A stretch of 64,000 bases of DNA. Origin: Demequina activiva (GTDB taxonomy: Bacteria > Actinomycetota > Actinomycetes > Actinomycetales > Demequinaceae). The stretch lies in NCBI RefSeq assembly GCF_016862815.1, contig NZ_BONR01000001.1, forward strand, positions 62,001 through 126,000. The letters are read 5' to 3'. The notes below the pieces were generated by a model. That model was given only the letters and a program-made list of their open reading frames with translations. It was not told the origin of the DNA and did no database searches. A program made the translations under genes and the position numbers. This document shows positions 33,660 to 42,524 of this stretch, piece after piece; positions within the stretch are counted from its first letter, which is position 1; every line of letters begins with the position of its first letter.

Positions 33660-35096
33660 GTGCGGCACATGTTCGTCGTCGCGGCTCTCGCCGTGAGTCT
33701 CACCGTCGCCGCCACGAGCGCCGCCGCGGCTCAGGACCAGATCGATGAGTTCATCGAGACCGCGATGCCCGAGTCCAAGGTTCCGGGCCTCGCGTACTCC
33801 GCGGTCGAAGAGGGCAGCCCCAGCCTCGCCGATGCGCGCGGCGTCACTCGCCAGGGCACCGACGTGGCGGTGACCGCGGACACTCCCTTCGTGATCGGCT
33901 CGATCTCGAAGAGCTTCACTGCGTTGGCCGTCATGCAATTGGTCGAGGAGGGCACCGTCGCCCTCGACACTACCCTCGCGACCTACCTGGACGGCTTCGC
34001 CGGGCAGCCGGCAGGAGCCATCACGGTGCGCCAACTGCTGAGCCACACCAGCGGGTACTCCACCCTGCAGGGCAACACCTCGCATGCGGATGTCAGCGGC
34101 GAACCAGACGATCTTGCTCGCGCGGTCGACGCGCTGACCGAGGTCGCACCGGCATACCCGCCGGGCGAGCGGTGGGAGTACTCCAACACCAACTACCAGA
34201 TCGCCGGCCGCCTGATCGAGGTGGTCAGCGGTGAGGACTTCGCCGGCTACGTCGAGTCCCACATCCTCATGCCGCTCGGAATGGAGAGCAGCTCCGTCGC
34301 GGACGGCGAGGTCCACCCGTCGATGGCCACCGGCCACACACCGTGGTTCCTCACCAAGCGCCCCGTGCCTGATGGTCCCACCCAGCGCCTGTACGCACCG
34401 CAGGGCGGAGTGATCGCGAGCGCGAACGACCTGTCGCTGTACATGAGCGCCATGATGAACGGTGAGGACGACATCCTCAGTGCTCAGGGCAAGGCCACCA
34501 TGATGCGTCCCGCCAGCGGCGCCTCGCCCTGGTACGGACTCGGATGGTTCATCGACGACGACGCCGGCACAGTGTGGCACTCCGGATCCACGCCGGGCAT
34601 CGAGACGCTGCTCACCATGGCTCCCGCAGACCAAGCGGGCGTCGCGGTGCTGACGAACGGCGGCAGCGGAATCGGGTTCGGCGAGACTACCGAGCTGCGC
34701 AACGGCATCACCGCACTGGCGCTGGGACTCGACTACGACGGCGAGGCCTCCCCTCTGTCTCGGCAGGCGCTCTTCGTTTCTCTCACGCTCCTTCCCGTGC
34801 TCTACCTCGGGGCGGTGGCATGGGCGTGGCGATACCGCACCGCGATCCGGGCAAAGCGGTCGAACGTCGGCGGTCTCTTCAGCCTCTGGTTCCCGCTCCT
34901 GACGACCATCGCCGCCGCCGTCGTCATCCTGTGGTTGGTACCTCGCCTCATGGGATCACCCTTGCCGACCCTCAGGGTTTTCCAGCCAGACATGGCGCTG
35001 GTGATGACAGCGACGGCTGTCATGGGCGTGGTGTGGTCGGTCACCCGGCTCGCCGTCGCGTACAGCCGGCCGCGTCGGAAAGAGGACGCGAGGTAG
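33660..35096 (+). CDS. Membrane-anchored beta-lactamase-family serine hydrolase
   Basis: 478 residues. A signal peptide of about 24 residues ends A-S-A-A-A-A. The class C beta-lactamase/DD-peptidase fold follows, with S-I-S-K at 81-84, Y-S-N at 174-176 and the late W-H-S-G-S motif in the K-T-G position. Three C-terminal membrane helices (about 370-470) hold it at the cell surface. Such proteins are usually peptidases or esterases rather than resistance enzymes. The GTG start is supported by AAGGGG six bases upstream; a TACGCT box near 33614 could be its promoter. Confidence 0.88.
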   Translation: MRHMFVVAALAVSLTVAATSAAAAQDQIDEFIETAMPESKVPGLAYSAVEEGSPSLADARGVTRQGTDVAVTADTPFVIGSISKSFTALAVMQLVEEGTVALDTTLATYLDGFAGQPAGAITVRQLLSHTSGYSTLQGNTSHADVSGEPDDLARAVDALTEVAPAYPPGERWEYSNTNYQIAGRLIEVVSGEDFAGYVESHILMPLGMESSSVADGEVHPSMATGHTPWFLTKRPVPDGPTQRLYAPQGGVIASANDLSLYMSAMMNGEDDILSAQGKATMMRPASGASPWYGLGWFIDDDAGTVWHSGSTPGIETLLTMAPADQAGVAVLTNGGSGIGFGETTELRNGITALALGLDYDGEASPLSRQALFVSLTLLPVLYLGAVAWAWRYRTAIRAKRSNVGGLFSLWFPLLTTIAAAVVILWLVPRLMGSPLPTLRVFQPDMALVMTATAVMGVVWSVTRLAVAYSRPRRKEDAR

Positions 35097-35144
35097 TGCC
35101 CAAAGACGTGGTCGGAGTTTCGGGCGCTGAGGAGAGCCTTGGGG

Positions 35145-35225
35145 CACAGCGGAAGGGGCTTCAGGGCCAGTGCTGGGGACCTGCCCGAGGGCTGGGGCGG
35201 CTGAAGCCGGAGCGCATCGGCCGTC
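35145..35225 (+). pseudogene. Decayed duplicate of the 3' end of the gene at 36007
   Basis: Bases 35177-35221 match 36348-36393 at nearly every position with one single-base gap: GGACCTGCCCGAG, GCTGGGGC and CCGGAGCGCATCGGC are shared. Weaker similarity extends upstream through GGGCTTCA. In the intact gene this encodes the P-E-C-W-G-L-L-T-P-E-R-I-G region; here the indel breaks the frame. Confidence 0.7.
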
Positions 35226-35295
35226 CCCATGGCGCGGACCTCGCTTCCGATATGCCTTAATCTGACCCCGAGGCCACCGATCCATAGGGGGAACA

Positions 35296-35979
35296 GTGCC
35301 GGCTCGACGCATGCTGCGTGTCACCTTCAGCGCTTTCGCCCTCGTCGCCCTGGCAGCCTGCTCCTCCTCCGCCGCTCCTGTCGAGCCCGAGCCCGGCGAG
35401 CTCGACTATGACATCGCGGTCACCCGCATGGCGATCGCGTACGACTCCACCGAGGGCGGCATGGTCTACAACCCGTGGACCAACGAGGTCACCGACCGTG
35501 AGGACCCGGGCATGGCCGCCGGCGTCTCCAGCGAGGTGATCGAGGGCGGCCTTGACATCCTGTGCGACCTCATCGACAGCGCGGACGATGAGAGCGTTCC
35601 CGAGCGCTGGTACTACGGCGCCGTGGCCCAGCGCGCGGTCAACGGCGCCGTGGTCGCGAGCGCGAGCGACGAGTTCCGCGAGGCCTACGGCATCTACTAC
35701 CTCGCCTCGACCGGCCGCCAGGCGACCGAGGACGCCGCAGCTCGTCAGGAGCAGGCGGCTGCGGCGCTGCGGGGTGACCTGAACGGCGAATGGGTCGAGC
35801 TGTTCGAGCTGCAGACCACCCTTGAGCGCCAAGCCATGACCGTGGAGGGCGCGCAGGCGGCGCAAGGCGCGATCTACGGGCGGTGCGAGCTGGACCTCCC
35901 GCAGGAGGACGTCGCCGGCGAGCCCGCGCAACCCGTGGACCCATGGGCGCTGAGCCCGCCCGCGCAGCCTGCCGGCTAG
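35296..35979 (+). CDS. Lipoprotein, function unknown
   Basis: 227 residues. The signal peptide has a lipobox, L-A-A-C-S (Cys at about 22), so it is probably lipid-anchored. The mature part is acidic and mainly helical, with two Cys (about 89 and 199) that may form a disulfide. The tail is Pro/Ala-rich. No family recognised. The GTG start is preceded by AGGGGGA. The upstream space holds only the gene relic at about 35145-35225. Confidence 0.75.
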   Translation: MPARRMLRVTFSAFALVALAACSSSAAPVEPEPGELDYDIAVTRMAIAYDSTEGGMVYNPWTNEVTDREDPGMAAGVSSEVIEGGLDILCDLIDSADDESVPERWYYGAVAQRAVNGAVVASASDEFREAYGIYYLASTGRQATEDAAARQEQAAAALRGDLNGEWVELFELQTTLERQAMTVEGAQAAQGAIYGRCELDLPQEDVAGEPAQPVDPWALSPPAQPAG

Positions 35980-36006
35980 GGCTCGACGCATGGCAAGGTG
36001 AGACCC

Positions 36007-36444
36007 ATGACCTCGCCGTTCGATGAATCATCGCCACGTGACCGCGCTCTCGCCGAGAAGCGTGGGGCGTCGTGGGGCTGGCAGATCGAGCACCACCCCG
36101 ATTGGCGAGTGGACCCTGCCTACTTGGGCGAAGTGACGCTGCGCGCCGCGAGCGGCGCCGAGTCCACCGTGCATCTGTGCGCCAGCCGCGACCAGGATGG
36201 CCGGCGCATCCTCGAGGCGTGCGTGGTCATCGTCAACCGCGACGAGCTCGAGCACATCCGCACGCACCCCGAGGAGCTCGCGGCCATCACCGAGCAGTGC
36301 CACTTCGCGTGGATCCTCGCACCCATGGGCTTCACGGGAACGGCTGAGGACCTGCCCGAGTGCTGGGGCCTGCTGACACCGGAGCGCATCGGCTTCCTCT
36401 GGGAGGCCGTCCCCGCCCAGCTCCTCAACTCTCCTACTCCCTGA
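36007..36444 (+). CDS. Conserved hypothetical protein
   Basis: 145 residues, soluble. Aromatic-rich stretches W-G-W-Q-I-E-H-H-P-D-W and L-P-E-C-W-G-L-L-T-P-E-R-I-G-F-L-W-E flank a central strand V-H-L-C-A-S-R-D-Q-D-G. No known domain recognised. An in-frame GTG at 35998 is an alternative start. A broken copy of its 3' end lies about 1.1 kb upstream, indicating an old tandem duplication. Confidence 0.7.
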   Translation: MTSPFDESSPRDRALAEKRGASWGWQIEHHPDWRVDPAYLGEVTLRAASGAESTVHLCASRDQDGRRILEACVVIVNRDELEHIRTHPEELAAITEQCHFAWILAPMGFTGTAEDLPECWGLLTPERIGFLWEAVPAQLLNSPTP

Positions 36445-36473
36445 GGCGCGCTCGAAGGAGCGGACGCGAAGGC

Positions 36474-37430
36474 CTAGAGCTCCACCCCTGCTGCCTCGAA
36501 CAGCGTCTCGTTCGCCACGCCGTACGGCACGTGGACGCCCGCCACGTGCTGGAGCGCGCCGGTGAGGTGGCCGTCCTGGTCGTCGAAGAACAGGTGCGGC
36601 CGGAGAACTTCGAGCACCTTGGCCTTCTCGATGCCGCCCATGAAGAACGCGTCGTTCACCGTGACGCCCCAGGACCGCAGCGACTGGACCGCGCGCTCGT
36701 GCGCCGGCGCCGCGCGGGCCGTGACCAGCGCGATGCGCAGTCGCGGCTCATAGTCCTGGTCCTCGGCCTGCAGACGCTCCTCGATGCGCTGGATGCGGTT
36801 GAGGTCCTCGACGAGCGGCTTGAGCAGCCCGGGCGCGTGGGCGACGTCGCGCTTGGCGACCTCGTTCTTGACGAACCCGGCCATGCCCTCGCTCTGGAAC
36901 ACTCGCTCGGACTCGTCCGTCGCCAGCACCGCGTCGAAGTCGAAGGCGATGCGCAGGCTCCGGTCGCCGTCGCCGTACGCGGCGGTGTTGGGCAGCACAT
37001 GACCCGCGGGGTGACCGGCCCTCACCGCCGTGAGCACGTCCTCGCGGTTCTGCGTGAGGAACAGGCTCATCCCCATGGCGCCGATGTACTCCAGCGGCGA
37101 CCGTCCCTGCGTGAAGAACGCCCGCGTCACCGGCAGCGCGTGACGCTCGATGGACCGCATCACCCGCAGGCCCGTGGTCGCGGTGTTGCGCGACAGCACG
37201 ATCACCTCGACCAGCGGGTCCCCCGGGCGCAGGTCGTTGAGCGACAGCAGGCGCTGGATGAACGGGAAGGCCGGGCCCGGCTGCAGCGGCTCGTCCATCC
37301 GCGCGTCCTGGTACTCGGTGTACGCGGCCACGCCGTGCTCGCGAAAGTACGCATCGGACTCGGTCAGGTCGAACAGCGCGCTCGACGCGACGCCCACCAC
37401 CAGCCGGTCGCTCAGGTCATACGCGGGCAA
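36474..37430 (-). CDS. Cytosolic 5'-nucleotidase (NT5C1-like)
   Basis: 318 residues. The arrangement fits the cytosolic 5'-nucleotidase 1 family (HAD-type), which dephosphorylates nucleoside monophosphates such as AMP or IMP: S-R-N-T-A-T-T-G near 80, R-A-F-F-T-Q-G-R-S-P near 103, I-A-F-D-F-D-A-V-L-A-T-D-E-S-E near 160 (the D-x-D nucleophile loop), L-V-T-A-R and H-L-F-F-D-D-Q-D-G-H. The TTG start is supported by GAGGAA five bases before it. The GGCCGATGCACGGGC element lies just upstream. Confidence 0.9.
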   Translation of the reverse strand: MPAYDLSDRLVVGVASSALFDLTESDAYFREHGVAAYTEYQDARMDEPLQPGPAFPFIQRLLSLNDLRPGDPLVEVIVLSRNTATTGLRVMRSIERHALPVTRAFFTQGRSPLEYIGAMGMSLFLTQNREDVLTAVRAGHPAGHVLPNTAAYGDGDRSLRIAFDFDAVLATDESERVFQSEGMAGFVKNEVAKRDVAHAPGLLKPLVEDLNRIQRIEERLQAEDQDYEPRLRIALVTARAAPAHERAVQSLRSWGVTVNDAFFMGGIEKAKVLEVLRPHLFFDDQDGHLTGALQHVAGVHVPYGVANETLFEAAGVEL

Positions 37431-37444
37431 TGGATTCCTCCGGA

Positions 37445-37459
37445 CGGCCGATGCACGGG
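37445..37459. repeat. Intergenic GGCCGATGCACGGGC element
   Basis: One mismatch from the 15-bp element at 14951. The identity continues into CTGGGTGGG. It lies between the stop of the MscS-type gene and the start of the nucleotidase gene. Confidence 0.45.
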
Positions 37460-37512
37460 CTGGGTGGGGACGGAGACACGAGCCTATCCGGGCTCGCCCT
37501 GGGCACGCACGC

Positions 37513-38730
37513 TCAGTCCCGGGTCCGCACCTCGGCCGGCGCCGCGAGCTCGACCGTCACCATCGGGACCTCCTCCGTCCGGCCCTCGCGCGGCGTGCCA
37601 TGCGTGAAGTGGCTGGCGCGCTGCTCGGCCTCGGCGGAGCCCGAGAACAGCCCGGACTCCCCCGCCGTCTCCGGCTCCTTGCGCCCACGCTTCGCGGGGG
37701 CCGCCGGCTCGGAGACCAGCACGCGCTGCGTGGGAGCGGCATCGGGCATCTCGCCCTGCACCCACAGCACCATCGCCTCGCGCACGAAGCAGCGCAGGTC
37801 GAACAGGGTGGGAGCATCGGCCGCCGTCACCAGGATGCGCACGCGCACCATGCCTCCCGTGGCCTCGGTGACCTGCAGCACGCTCGCGCGGCCGTCGTAC
37901 AGCGGCGTCTGCGTGAGCACCTGCTCGAGGTGCTCACGCATGCGCTGCGGCGAGACGCGCCAGTCCAGGTCGAACTCCACGGAGCCCAGCAGCTCGGAGC
38001 CCTGCCGGGTCCAGTTCTGGTACGGCGTGGACGTGAAGTACGTGCAGGGCAGGATGAGCCGGCGGTCGTCCCACAGATCGAGCACCACGTAGGACAGCGT
38101 GATCTCGCCCACCTTGCCCCACTCGCCCTCCGCCACGATCACGTCGTCCACGCGCAGCGCGTCGGAGAACACCAGCTGCAGCCCGGCGAACATGTTCGCG
38201 AGCACCGACTGCGCCGCGAGTCCCGCCACGATGGACGCGATGCCGGCGGAGGCCAGCACGCTCGCCCCGAGCGCGCGCACCGAGTCGAACGTGAGCAGCG
38301 CGGCGCCGATCGCGATCACGACGATGAGCGCGATCGCGAGACGTCTCATGATGAGCGCCTGGGTGTGCAGCTTGCGCGCCACCCTGTTGTCCGGCACGTC
38401 GATGCGGTTGAACGCGAGCGCGAGATCCGCCACGAACTGCACGGAGGCGATCAGCAGCCACGCCAGCGAGGCGATGGCCACGATGGTGAAGGCCCGCGAG
38501 ATCCCGCCCAGCCACATGCTCTCCGGGATCGCTGCGTGCGTGCCCACCCACGCACCCAGCACGGCCATGAGCAGCCAGAAGGGGCGGCGCAGGCGTGCCA
38601 TGAGGTCCCGCGCCCACTGCTGACGGCGCGCGACGAGCCTCACCACACCCTCGATCGCGAGAGCCACCACCAGCGAGGCACCCACAGCGATGGCGATGGT
38701 GCCAGCGGTTCCAAGCCAGTCCCCGAGCAT
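37513..38730 (-). CDS. MscS-family mechanosensitive channel
   Basis: 405 residues. Several N-terminal helices (about 8-150) precede the pore helix region, A-S-A-G-I-A-S-I-V-A-G-L-A-A-Q-S-V-L-A-N-M-F-A-G-L-Q-L, the Gly/Ala-rich TM3 of MscS channels. The beta domain follows with D-D-V-I-V-A-E-G-E-W-G-K-V-G-E-I-T-L and an R-x-x-x-L-P-x-x-Y-F stretch. A variable charged C-terminal tail of about 70 residues completes it. It is probably a tension-gated channel for osmotic downshift. It is divergent from the flavin monooxygenase gene. Confidence 0.93.
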   Translation of the reverse strand: MLGDWLGTAGTIAIAVGASLVVALAIEGVVRLVARRQQWARDLMARLRRPFWLLMAVLGAWVGTHAAIPESMWLGGISRAFTIVAIASLAWLLIASVQFVADLALAFNRIDVPDNRVARKLHTQALIMRRLAIALIVVIAIGAALLTFDSVRALGASVLASAGIASIVAGLAAQSVLANMFAGLQLVFSDALRVDDVIVAEGEWGKVGEITLSYVVLDLWDDRRLILPCTYFTSTPYQNWTRQGSELLGSVEFDLDWRVSPQRMREHLEQVLTQTPLYDGRASVLQVTEATGGMVRVRILVTAADAPTLFDLRCFVREAMVLWVQGEMPDAAPTQRVLVSEPAAPAKRGRKEPETAGESGLFSGSAEAEQRASHFTHGTPREGRTEEVPMVTVELAAPAEVRTRD

Positions 38731-38831
38731 GCGTGTCTCCGTCCATCACAGGTGAGTGGCGACTCTAGCCCGCGCACTTTTCGCCTGCGTTTCGTGCCCC
38801 GCACGACGCTGGCGCGCGGCCCCGGCTCCTC

Positions 38832-38837
38832 TACGAT
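38832..38837 (+). promoter_or_regulatory. Candidate -10 box of the monooxygenase gene
   Basis: TACGAT lies 32 bases before the ATG at 38870. The leader contains AAAGGGG about five bases before the start. Confidence 0.4.
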
Positions 38838-38869
38838 GGGGCCACTCTCACCGCTGAGAAAGGGGTCCG

Positions 38870-40183
38870 ATGACACCGCAGCCCTCCGCACCGGGCGACA
38901 CGCTCATCGTGGGCGCCGGGCCCGCCGGCCTGGCCGCCGCGCGCGCCCTGCGCGAGCACGACCTCCCCTTCACGCACGTCGAGCGGCACGGCGACGTCGG
39001 AGGCATCTGGGACATCGACAACCCGGGCTCCCCCATGTACGACTCGGCGCACTTCATCAGCTCGAAGACGCTGTCCGGGTTCTCCGGCTTCCCCATGCCG
39101 GAGCACTACCCCGACTACCCGAGCCACCGCCAGATTCTGAGCTACCTGCGGGACTTCGCCCAGCACTACGGCCTCACCGAGCGCATCCGCTTCCACCAGA
39201 CCGTCACCACCATCTCGCGCGACGCCGCCACCGGCGAGTACCTCGCGACCTACGCGGACGGCAGCCGCACCTCGCACCGCAATGTCGTCGCCGCATCGGG
39301 CGTCCAATGGGAGCCGAACGTCATCGATGTCCCCGGCTTCACCGGCGAGGTGCGCCACAGCGTCACGTACCGCTCAGCCGAGGAGCTGCGCGGGCGGCGC
39401 GTGCTGATCGTGGGCGCGGGCAACTCGGGCTGCGACATCGCGTGCGATGCGGCCCGCGCAGCGGACAGCGCCGCGATCTCGATGCGCCGCGGCTACTGGT
39501 TCATCCCCAAGCACATCTTCGGCATGCCCGTCGATGTGTTCGCCGCGTCCGGGCCGGCCCTGCCCATGCGCGTCGAGCAGGCCGTGTTCGGCCGCATGCT
39601 GCGCGTCATCAACGGCGACGTCACCCGGCTGGGGCTGCAGGCACCGGACCATCGCCTGTTCGAGACCCATCCCATCCTGAACTCGCAGCTGCTGCACCAC
39701 CTGCAGCATGGCGACATCACGGCGCGTCCGGCCATCGCGGCGGCGGACGGCGAGACGGTCACCTTCACGGATGGCACCCGCGAGGACGTCGACCTGATCC
39801 TGCTTGCGACCGGCTACCGCCACAGCGTCCCGTACGCGCAGCAGCTCTACGGCGAGGGCCAGCACCCGGACCTGTACCTGACGGCGTTCGGCCGCACGCC
39901 CGGCCTCTTCGGCCTGGGGTTCGTGGAGACCAACGCCGGCGCGTACCGCCACATGGAGGAGCTCGCGGAGATGATCGCGTCGCACCTGTGGGATCGCGAG
40001 CACAGGCCCGCGCAGTATGCGCGCTTCGAGCGCCACATCCGCGAGGACCGCCCGGACCTCAGCGGCGGGATCGAGTTCGTCGACTCCCCGCGCCATCAGG
40101 GCTACGTCGACTCGGCGACCCTGCACCGGTACTGCCGCGCGGTGGCGCGGCGTATGGGCTGGAGCCTGACGCCCGGCGCCTGA
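38870..40183 (+). CDS. Flavin-containing monooxygenase
   Basis: 437 residues. The FAD-binding motif G-A-G-P-A-G is at about 15-20 and the NADPH-binding motif G-A-G-N-S-G near 183. Between them are W-D-I-D-N-P-G-S-P-M-Y-D-S and L-L-A-T-G-Y, with F-x-G-x-x-x-H-S-V-T-Y (close to the FMO fingerprint F-x-G-x-x-x-H-x-x-x-Y) near 160. It probably oxygenates N- or S-containing small molecules or acts as a Baeyer-Villiger-type enzyme; the substrate is unknown. It is convergent with the racemase operon through a shared hairpin. Confidence 0.92.
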   Translation: MTPQPSAPGDTLIVGAGPAGLAAARALREHDLPFTHVERHGDVGGIWDIDNPGSPMYDSAHFISSKTLSGFSGFPMPEHYPDYPSHRQILSYLRDFAQHYGLTERIRFHQTVTTISRDAATGEYLATYADGSRTSHRNVVAASGVQWEPNVIDVPGFTGEVRHSVTYRSAEELRGRRVLIVGAGNSGCDIACDAARAADSAAISMRRGYWFIPKHIFGMPVDVFAASGPALPMRVEQAVFGRMLRVINGDVTRLGLQAPDHRLFETHPILNSQLLHHLQHGDITARPAIAAADGETVTFTDGTREDVDLILLATGYRHSVPYAQQLYGEGQHPDLYLTAFGRTPGLFGLGFVETNAGAYRHMEELAEMIASHLWDREHRPAQYARFERHIREDRPDLSGGIEFVDSPRHQGYVDSATLHRYCRAVARRMGWSLTPGA

Positions 40184-40189
40184 CCCCGG

Positions 40190-40209
40190 CCGCCTGACGA
40201 CTCAGGCGG
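40190..40209. terminator. Convergent terminator hairpin
   Basis: CCGCCTGA and TCAGGCGG are perfect 8-bp arms around CGAC. The hairpin includes the TGA stop of the minus-strand racemase gene. It would work on both strands, though T-tracts are absent. Confidence 0.6.
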
Positions 40210-41281
40210 GCACGGGCGCGGGCGTGGTGACCAGGCGCTCCACCACGAACGGCGAGGTCATGGCGCGCATCAGCGCCGAGTAGTCCAGCCCGAACCGCAC
40301 CTCCGCGCCCGCGACCAGCCGGCCCGGGGTCTCCATCACCAGGTGATCGCTGCTCGCGGCGAGCACGCGCATCCCCACCGGTGGCGTGAGTCCCGCGGCA
40401 TCCACGTCCTGACGCCCCAGCGCGACGATGGTCTGGATGATGGTTCCGCGCTCGCGCGCCGCCGGGGCCGAGCCGAACGCGCCCTGGCCCCGCAGGCCCC
40501 ACGGCGCGGACGGCTTGTCCAGCGACTCGATCACGGGCGCGACCAGGCAGAACGCGTCCGTGCGCAGCCCCTCGATGGGCTCACGGGTGAGGGGGTCGAT
40601 CCCCAGCAGGATCGCCTCACCCAGCCGAAGATCGTTGACGTTGCCCACGGGAGCCCGGCCCAGCGCCCACCCCAGGTTCGAGGAGTTGCCGCCCGTGACG
40701 AGCGGAGCGGGGACGCCGAACTTCGCGCTGATGGCGGTGGCGAGAGCGGAGAGCTCCTGCATCTGGTCCGAGCCGGGGATCACGCCGCTGCGGCACGCCA
40801 GGTTGGTGCCCAGCCCTGCCAGGGTGACGTGGCGCGTGCGGGAGATCGAGCGCGCCGCGTCGAGCACGTCCGCGACCATCACGCCCTCACGCAGGTCGCC
40901 GAGCTCGACCATCAGGATCACGCCGTGGGTGAGGGCGCGTCGCCCCGCCGCCACGGACAGCGCCTCGACCACGGCCGCGTCGCTCAGCAGCGTGATGGAC
41001 GCGCTCGCGACGGCGCGGTCCGCCCAGTCCGGCGCAGGGGCGCGCAGCAGCATCAACGGCACGCGGATGCCACCGTCGCGCAGCGCCTCGAGGTTCTCGA
41101 TGCGCGAGTCGCCGATGCGGGTGACGCCGCCGCGCAGCATCGCCTTCGCGATCTCCGGGGAGCCCAGGGTGGCCTTGGTGACGCCCGTGACGCCGATGCC
41201 GCGCTTGGCCAGTCGCGTCACCAGCGAGCGCGCGTTGTGCTCGATGGCCGCCAGGTCGATCTCGATGCGCGGGGAGATCAC
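40202..41281 (-). CDS. Alanine/ornithine-racemase-family PLP enzyme
   Basis: 359 residues. The start P-R-I-E-I-D-L-A-A-I-E-H-N-A-R and the PLP-lysine segment G-V-T-G-V-T-K-A-T-L-G-S-P-E-I-A (Lys at about 36) place it in the fold-type III group that includes ornithine racemases. R-I-G-D-S-R-I-E-N-L follows. G-G-N-S-S-N and R-L-G-E-A-I-L-L-G lie further on. It probably interconverts L and D forms of an amino acid, or acts on a similar compound. Its start overlaps the end of the DUF1611 gene (ATGA), so the two work together. Confidence 0.88.
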   Translation of the reverse strand: MISPRIEIDLAAIEHNARSLVTRLAKRGIGVTGVTKATLGSPEIAKAMLRGGVTRIGDSRIENLEALRDGGIRVPLMLLRAPAPDWADRAVASASITLLSDAAVVEALSVAAGRRALTHGVILMVELGDLREGVMVADVLDAARSISRTRHVTLAGLGTNLACRSGVIPGSDQMQELSALATAISAKFGVPAPLVTGGNSSNLGWALGRAPVGNVNDLRLGEAILLGIDPLTREPIEGLRTDAFCLVAPVIESLDKPSAPWGLRGQGAFGSAPAARERGTIIQTIVALGRQDVDAAGLTPPVGMRVLAASSDHLVMETPGRLVAGAEVRFGLDYSALMRAMTSPFVVERLVTTPAPVPA

Positions 41282-42408
41282 GCGGTCACCGCGACGGCGC
41301 CGCGCAGCAAGCGCGGGAACGCGTCCGTGACCATCGCGACCAGCGCGCGCGGGTCACGCCACAGCGCATCGGTGACGCCGACCCCCAGCTGCGCCTCGTA
41401 CAGCGCGATCGCCGCGGTGACCTGCGCATCGGTCATGCCCTCATGGTTGATGGTCACGCCCACCACGCGGGTGCGCCCGAACATCTCGATGAGCGCGATC
41501 TCGCTGGCCGCGGCCGGCATGGGCACCTCGGGATAGTCGGAGAGCATGCGGCGGCCGGGAGCGTGCTGCATGATGACGCCGTGCGGGCGCGATGCGCGCA
41601 GCACCACGGTCGAGCTCAGGTACGCGGGATGACTCAGCGCGCCCTGGCCCTCGACCACGATCACCTGCGGGCGCTGCTCCTCCCACGCCGCCACCACCGC
41701 GCCTTCGAGCTCGCCCACGCCAAACTGCGCGGGGATCGCGTCCAAAGCCACGCCGTACGCGGCGCCCTGCATGAGGCCGGTCTGCCCGGTTCCCACCATG
41801 ACGGTGCGGATCCCGGCGTCGTTGAGCGCCTGGGTGAGGATGGTGCAGGTGGTGCGCTTGCCGATCGCGCCGTCGGTGCCCAGGACGGCGATGCGCACGC
41901 AGTCCACGGTGTCGATCGCACCGTCGAACATGCGCAGGTCCTTGGTGGGGCGCGGGCGGCGCACGTCGTGCAGCTCCACCCCCACCAGCTGGGCCGCGAG
42001 CGCGATCTCGACGTCGTCGCTCAGGAACTCGTGGAGGCCCGACACCACGTCGATGCCCTGTTCGATGGCCTCGAGCACGGCGGATCGGTCCTGGAGCGAC
42101 ATGAGCCCGGACAGCGGCGCGAGCCCGAAGATGAACACGTCCGGCTGCTCCGCGAGCGCGGCGGCGAGGCTGGGGACCACGGGGATGCCCAGGGCCACCA
42201 TGCCGAGCGCGACGCCGGCGTCGGCCGCCTCGCACGTGCTGTCGATCACCGCGACGATGCGATACCGCTCGCTGCTGCGCACCAGGCCGTTCGCCGTCTT
42301 GCCGTCGATGCGGCCCAGGTGCCCCTCGCAGTAGATGACCGCGGTGGGACGGGTGTCCAGCGGGGCGGGCTCAGGCAGGTCAGCAACGGGAGAGGTGAAG
42401 CCGGTCAT
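41278..42408 (-). CDS. DUF1611 / DgcN-like acyltransferase
   Basis: 376 residues with the two DUF1611 domains. The N-terminal Rossmann-like part has Y-C-E-G-H-L-G-R-I-D-G-K-T-A-N-G-L. The C-terminal part has the P-loop G-T-D-G-A-I-G-K-R-T-T near 190-200, then V-V-E-G-Q-G-A-L-S-H-P-A-Y and G-V-T-I-N-H-E. DgcN, a characterised member, acetylates D-glutamate in D-amino-acid catabolism; there the partner is a dipeptide epimerase (DgcA), here a racemase. Substrate therefore differs or is a related D-amino acid. The GAGGACACC site precedes the ATG. A hairpin at 42455-42470 separates it from the upstream SDR gene. Confidence 0.88.
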   Translation of the reverse strand: MTGFTSPVADLPEPAPLDTRPTAVIYCEGHLGRIDGKTANGLVRSSERYRIVAVIDSTCEAADAGVALGMVALGIPVVPSLAAALAEQPDVFIFGLAPLSGLMSLQDRSAVLEAIEQGIDVVSGLHEFLSDDVEIALAAQLVGVELHDVRRPRPTKDLRMFDGAIDTVDCVRIAVLGTDGAIGKRTTCTILTQALNDAGIRTVMVGTGQTGLMQGAAYGVALDAIPAQFGVGELEGAVVAAWEEQRPQVIVVEGQGALSHPAYLSSTVVLRASRPHGVIMQHAPGRRMLSDYPEVPMPAAASEIALIEMFGRTRVVGVTINHEGMTDAQVTAAIALYEAQLGVGVTDALWRDPRALVAMVTDAFPRLLRGAVAVTA

Positions 42409-42454
42409 GGGTGGTGTCCTCGAGTCAGTGCTCAGAGGAGGCGCCGGGATCGTT

Positions 42455-42470
42455 CCGGCCAGGAGGCCGG
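42455..42470 (-). terminator. Hairpin between SDR gene and DUF1611 operon
   Basis: CCGGCC and GGCCGG flank AGGA. It lies 55 bases past the SDR stop and 47 bases before the DUF1611 start, and so could end the first transcript or act in the leader of the second. Confidence 0.4.
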
Positions 42471-42524
42471 TGTCAACGAGAGGTCCCCACTAAGAAGTGG
42501 TGGAGCCTCAGTGTACGCCTGCGA

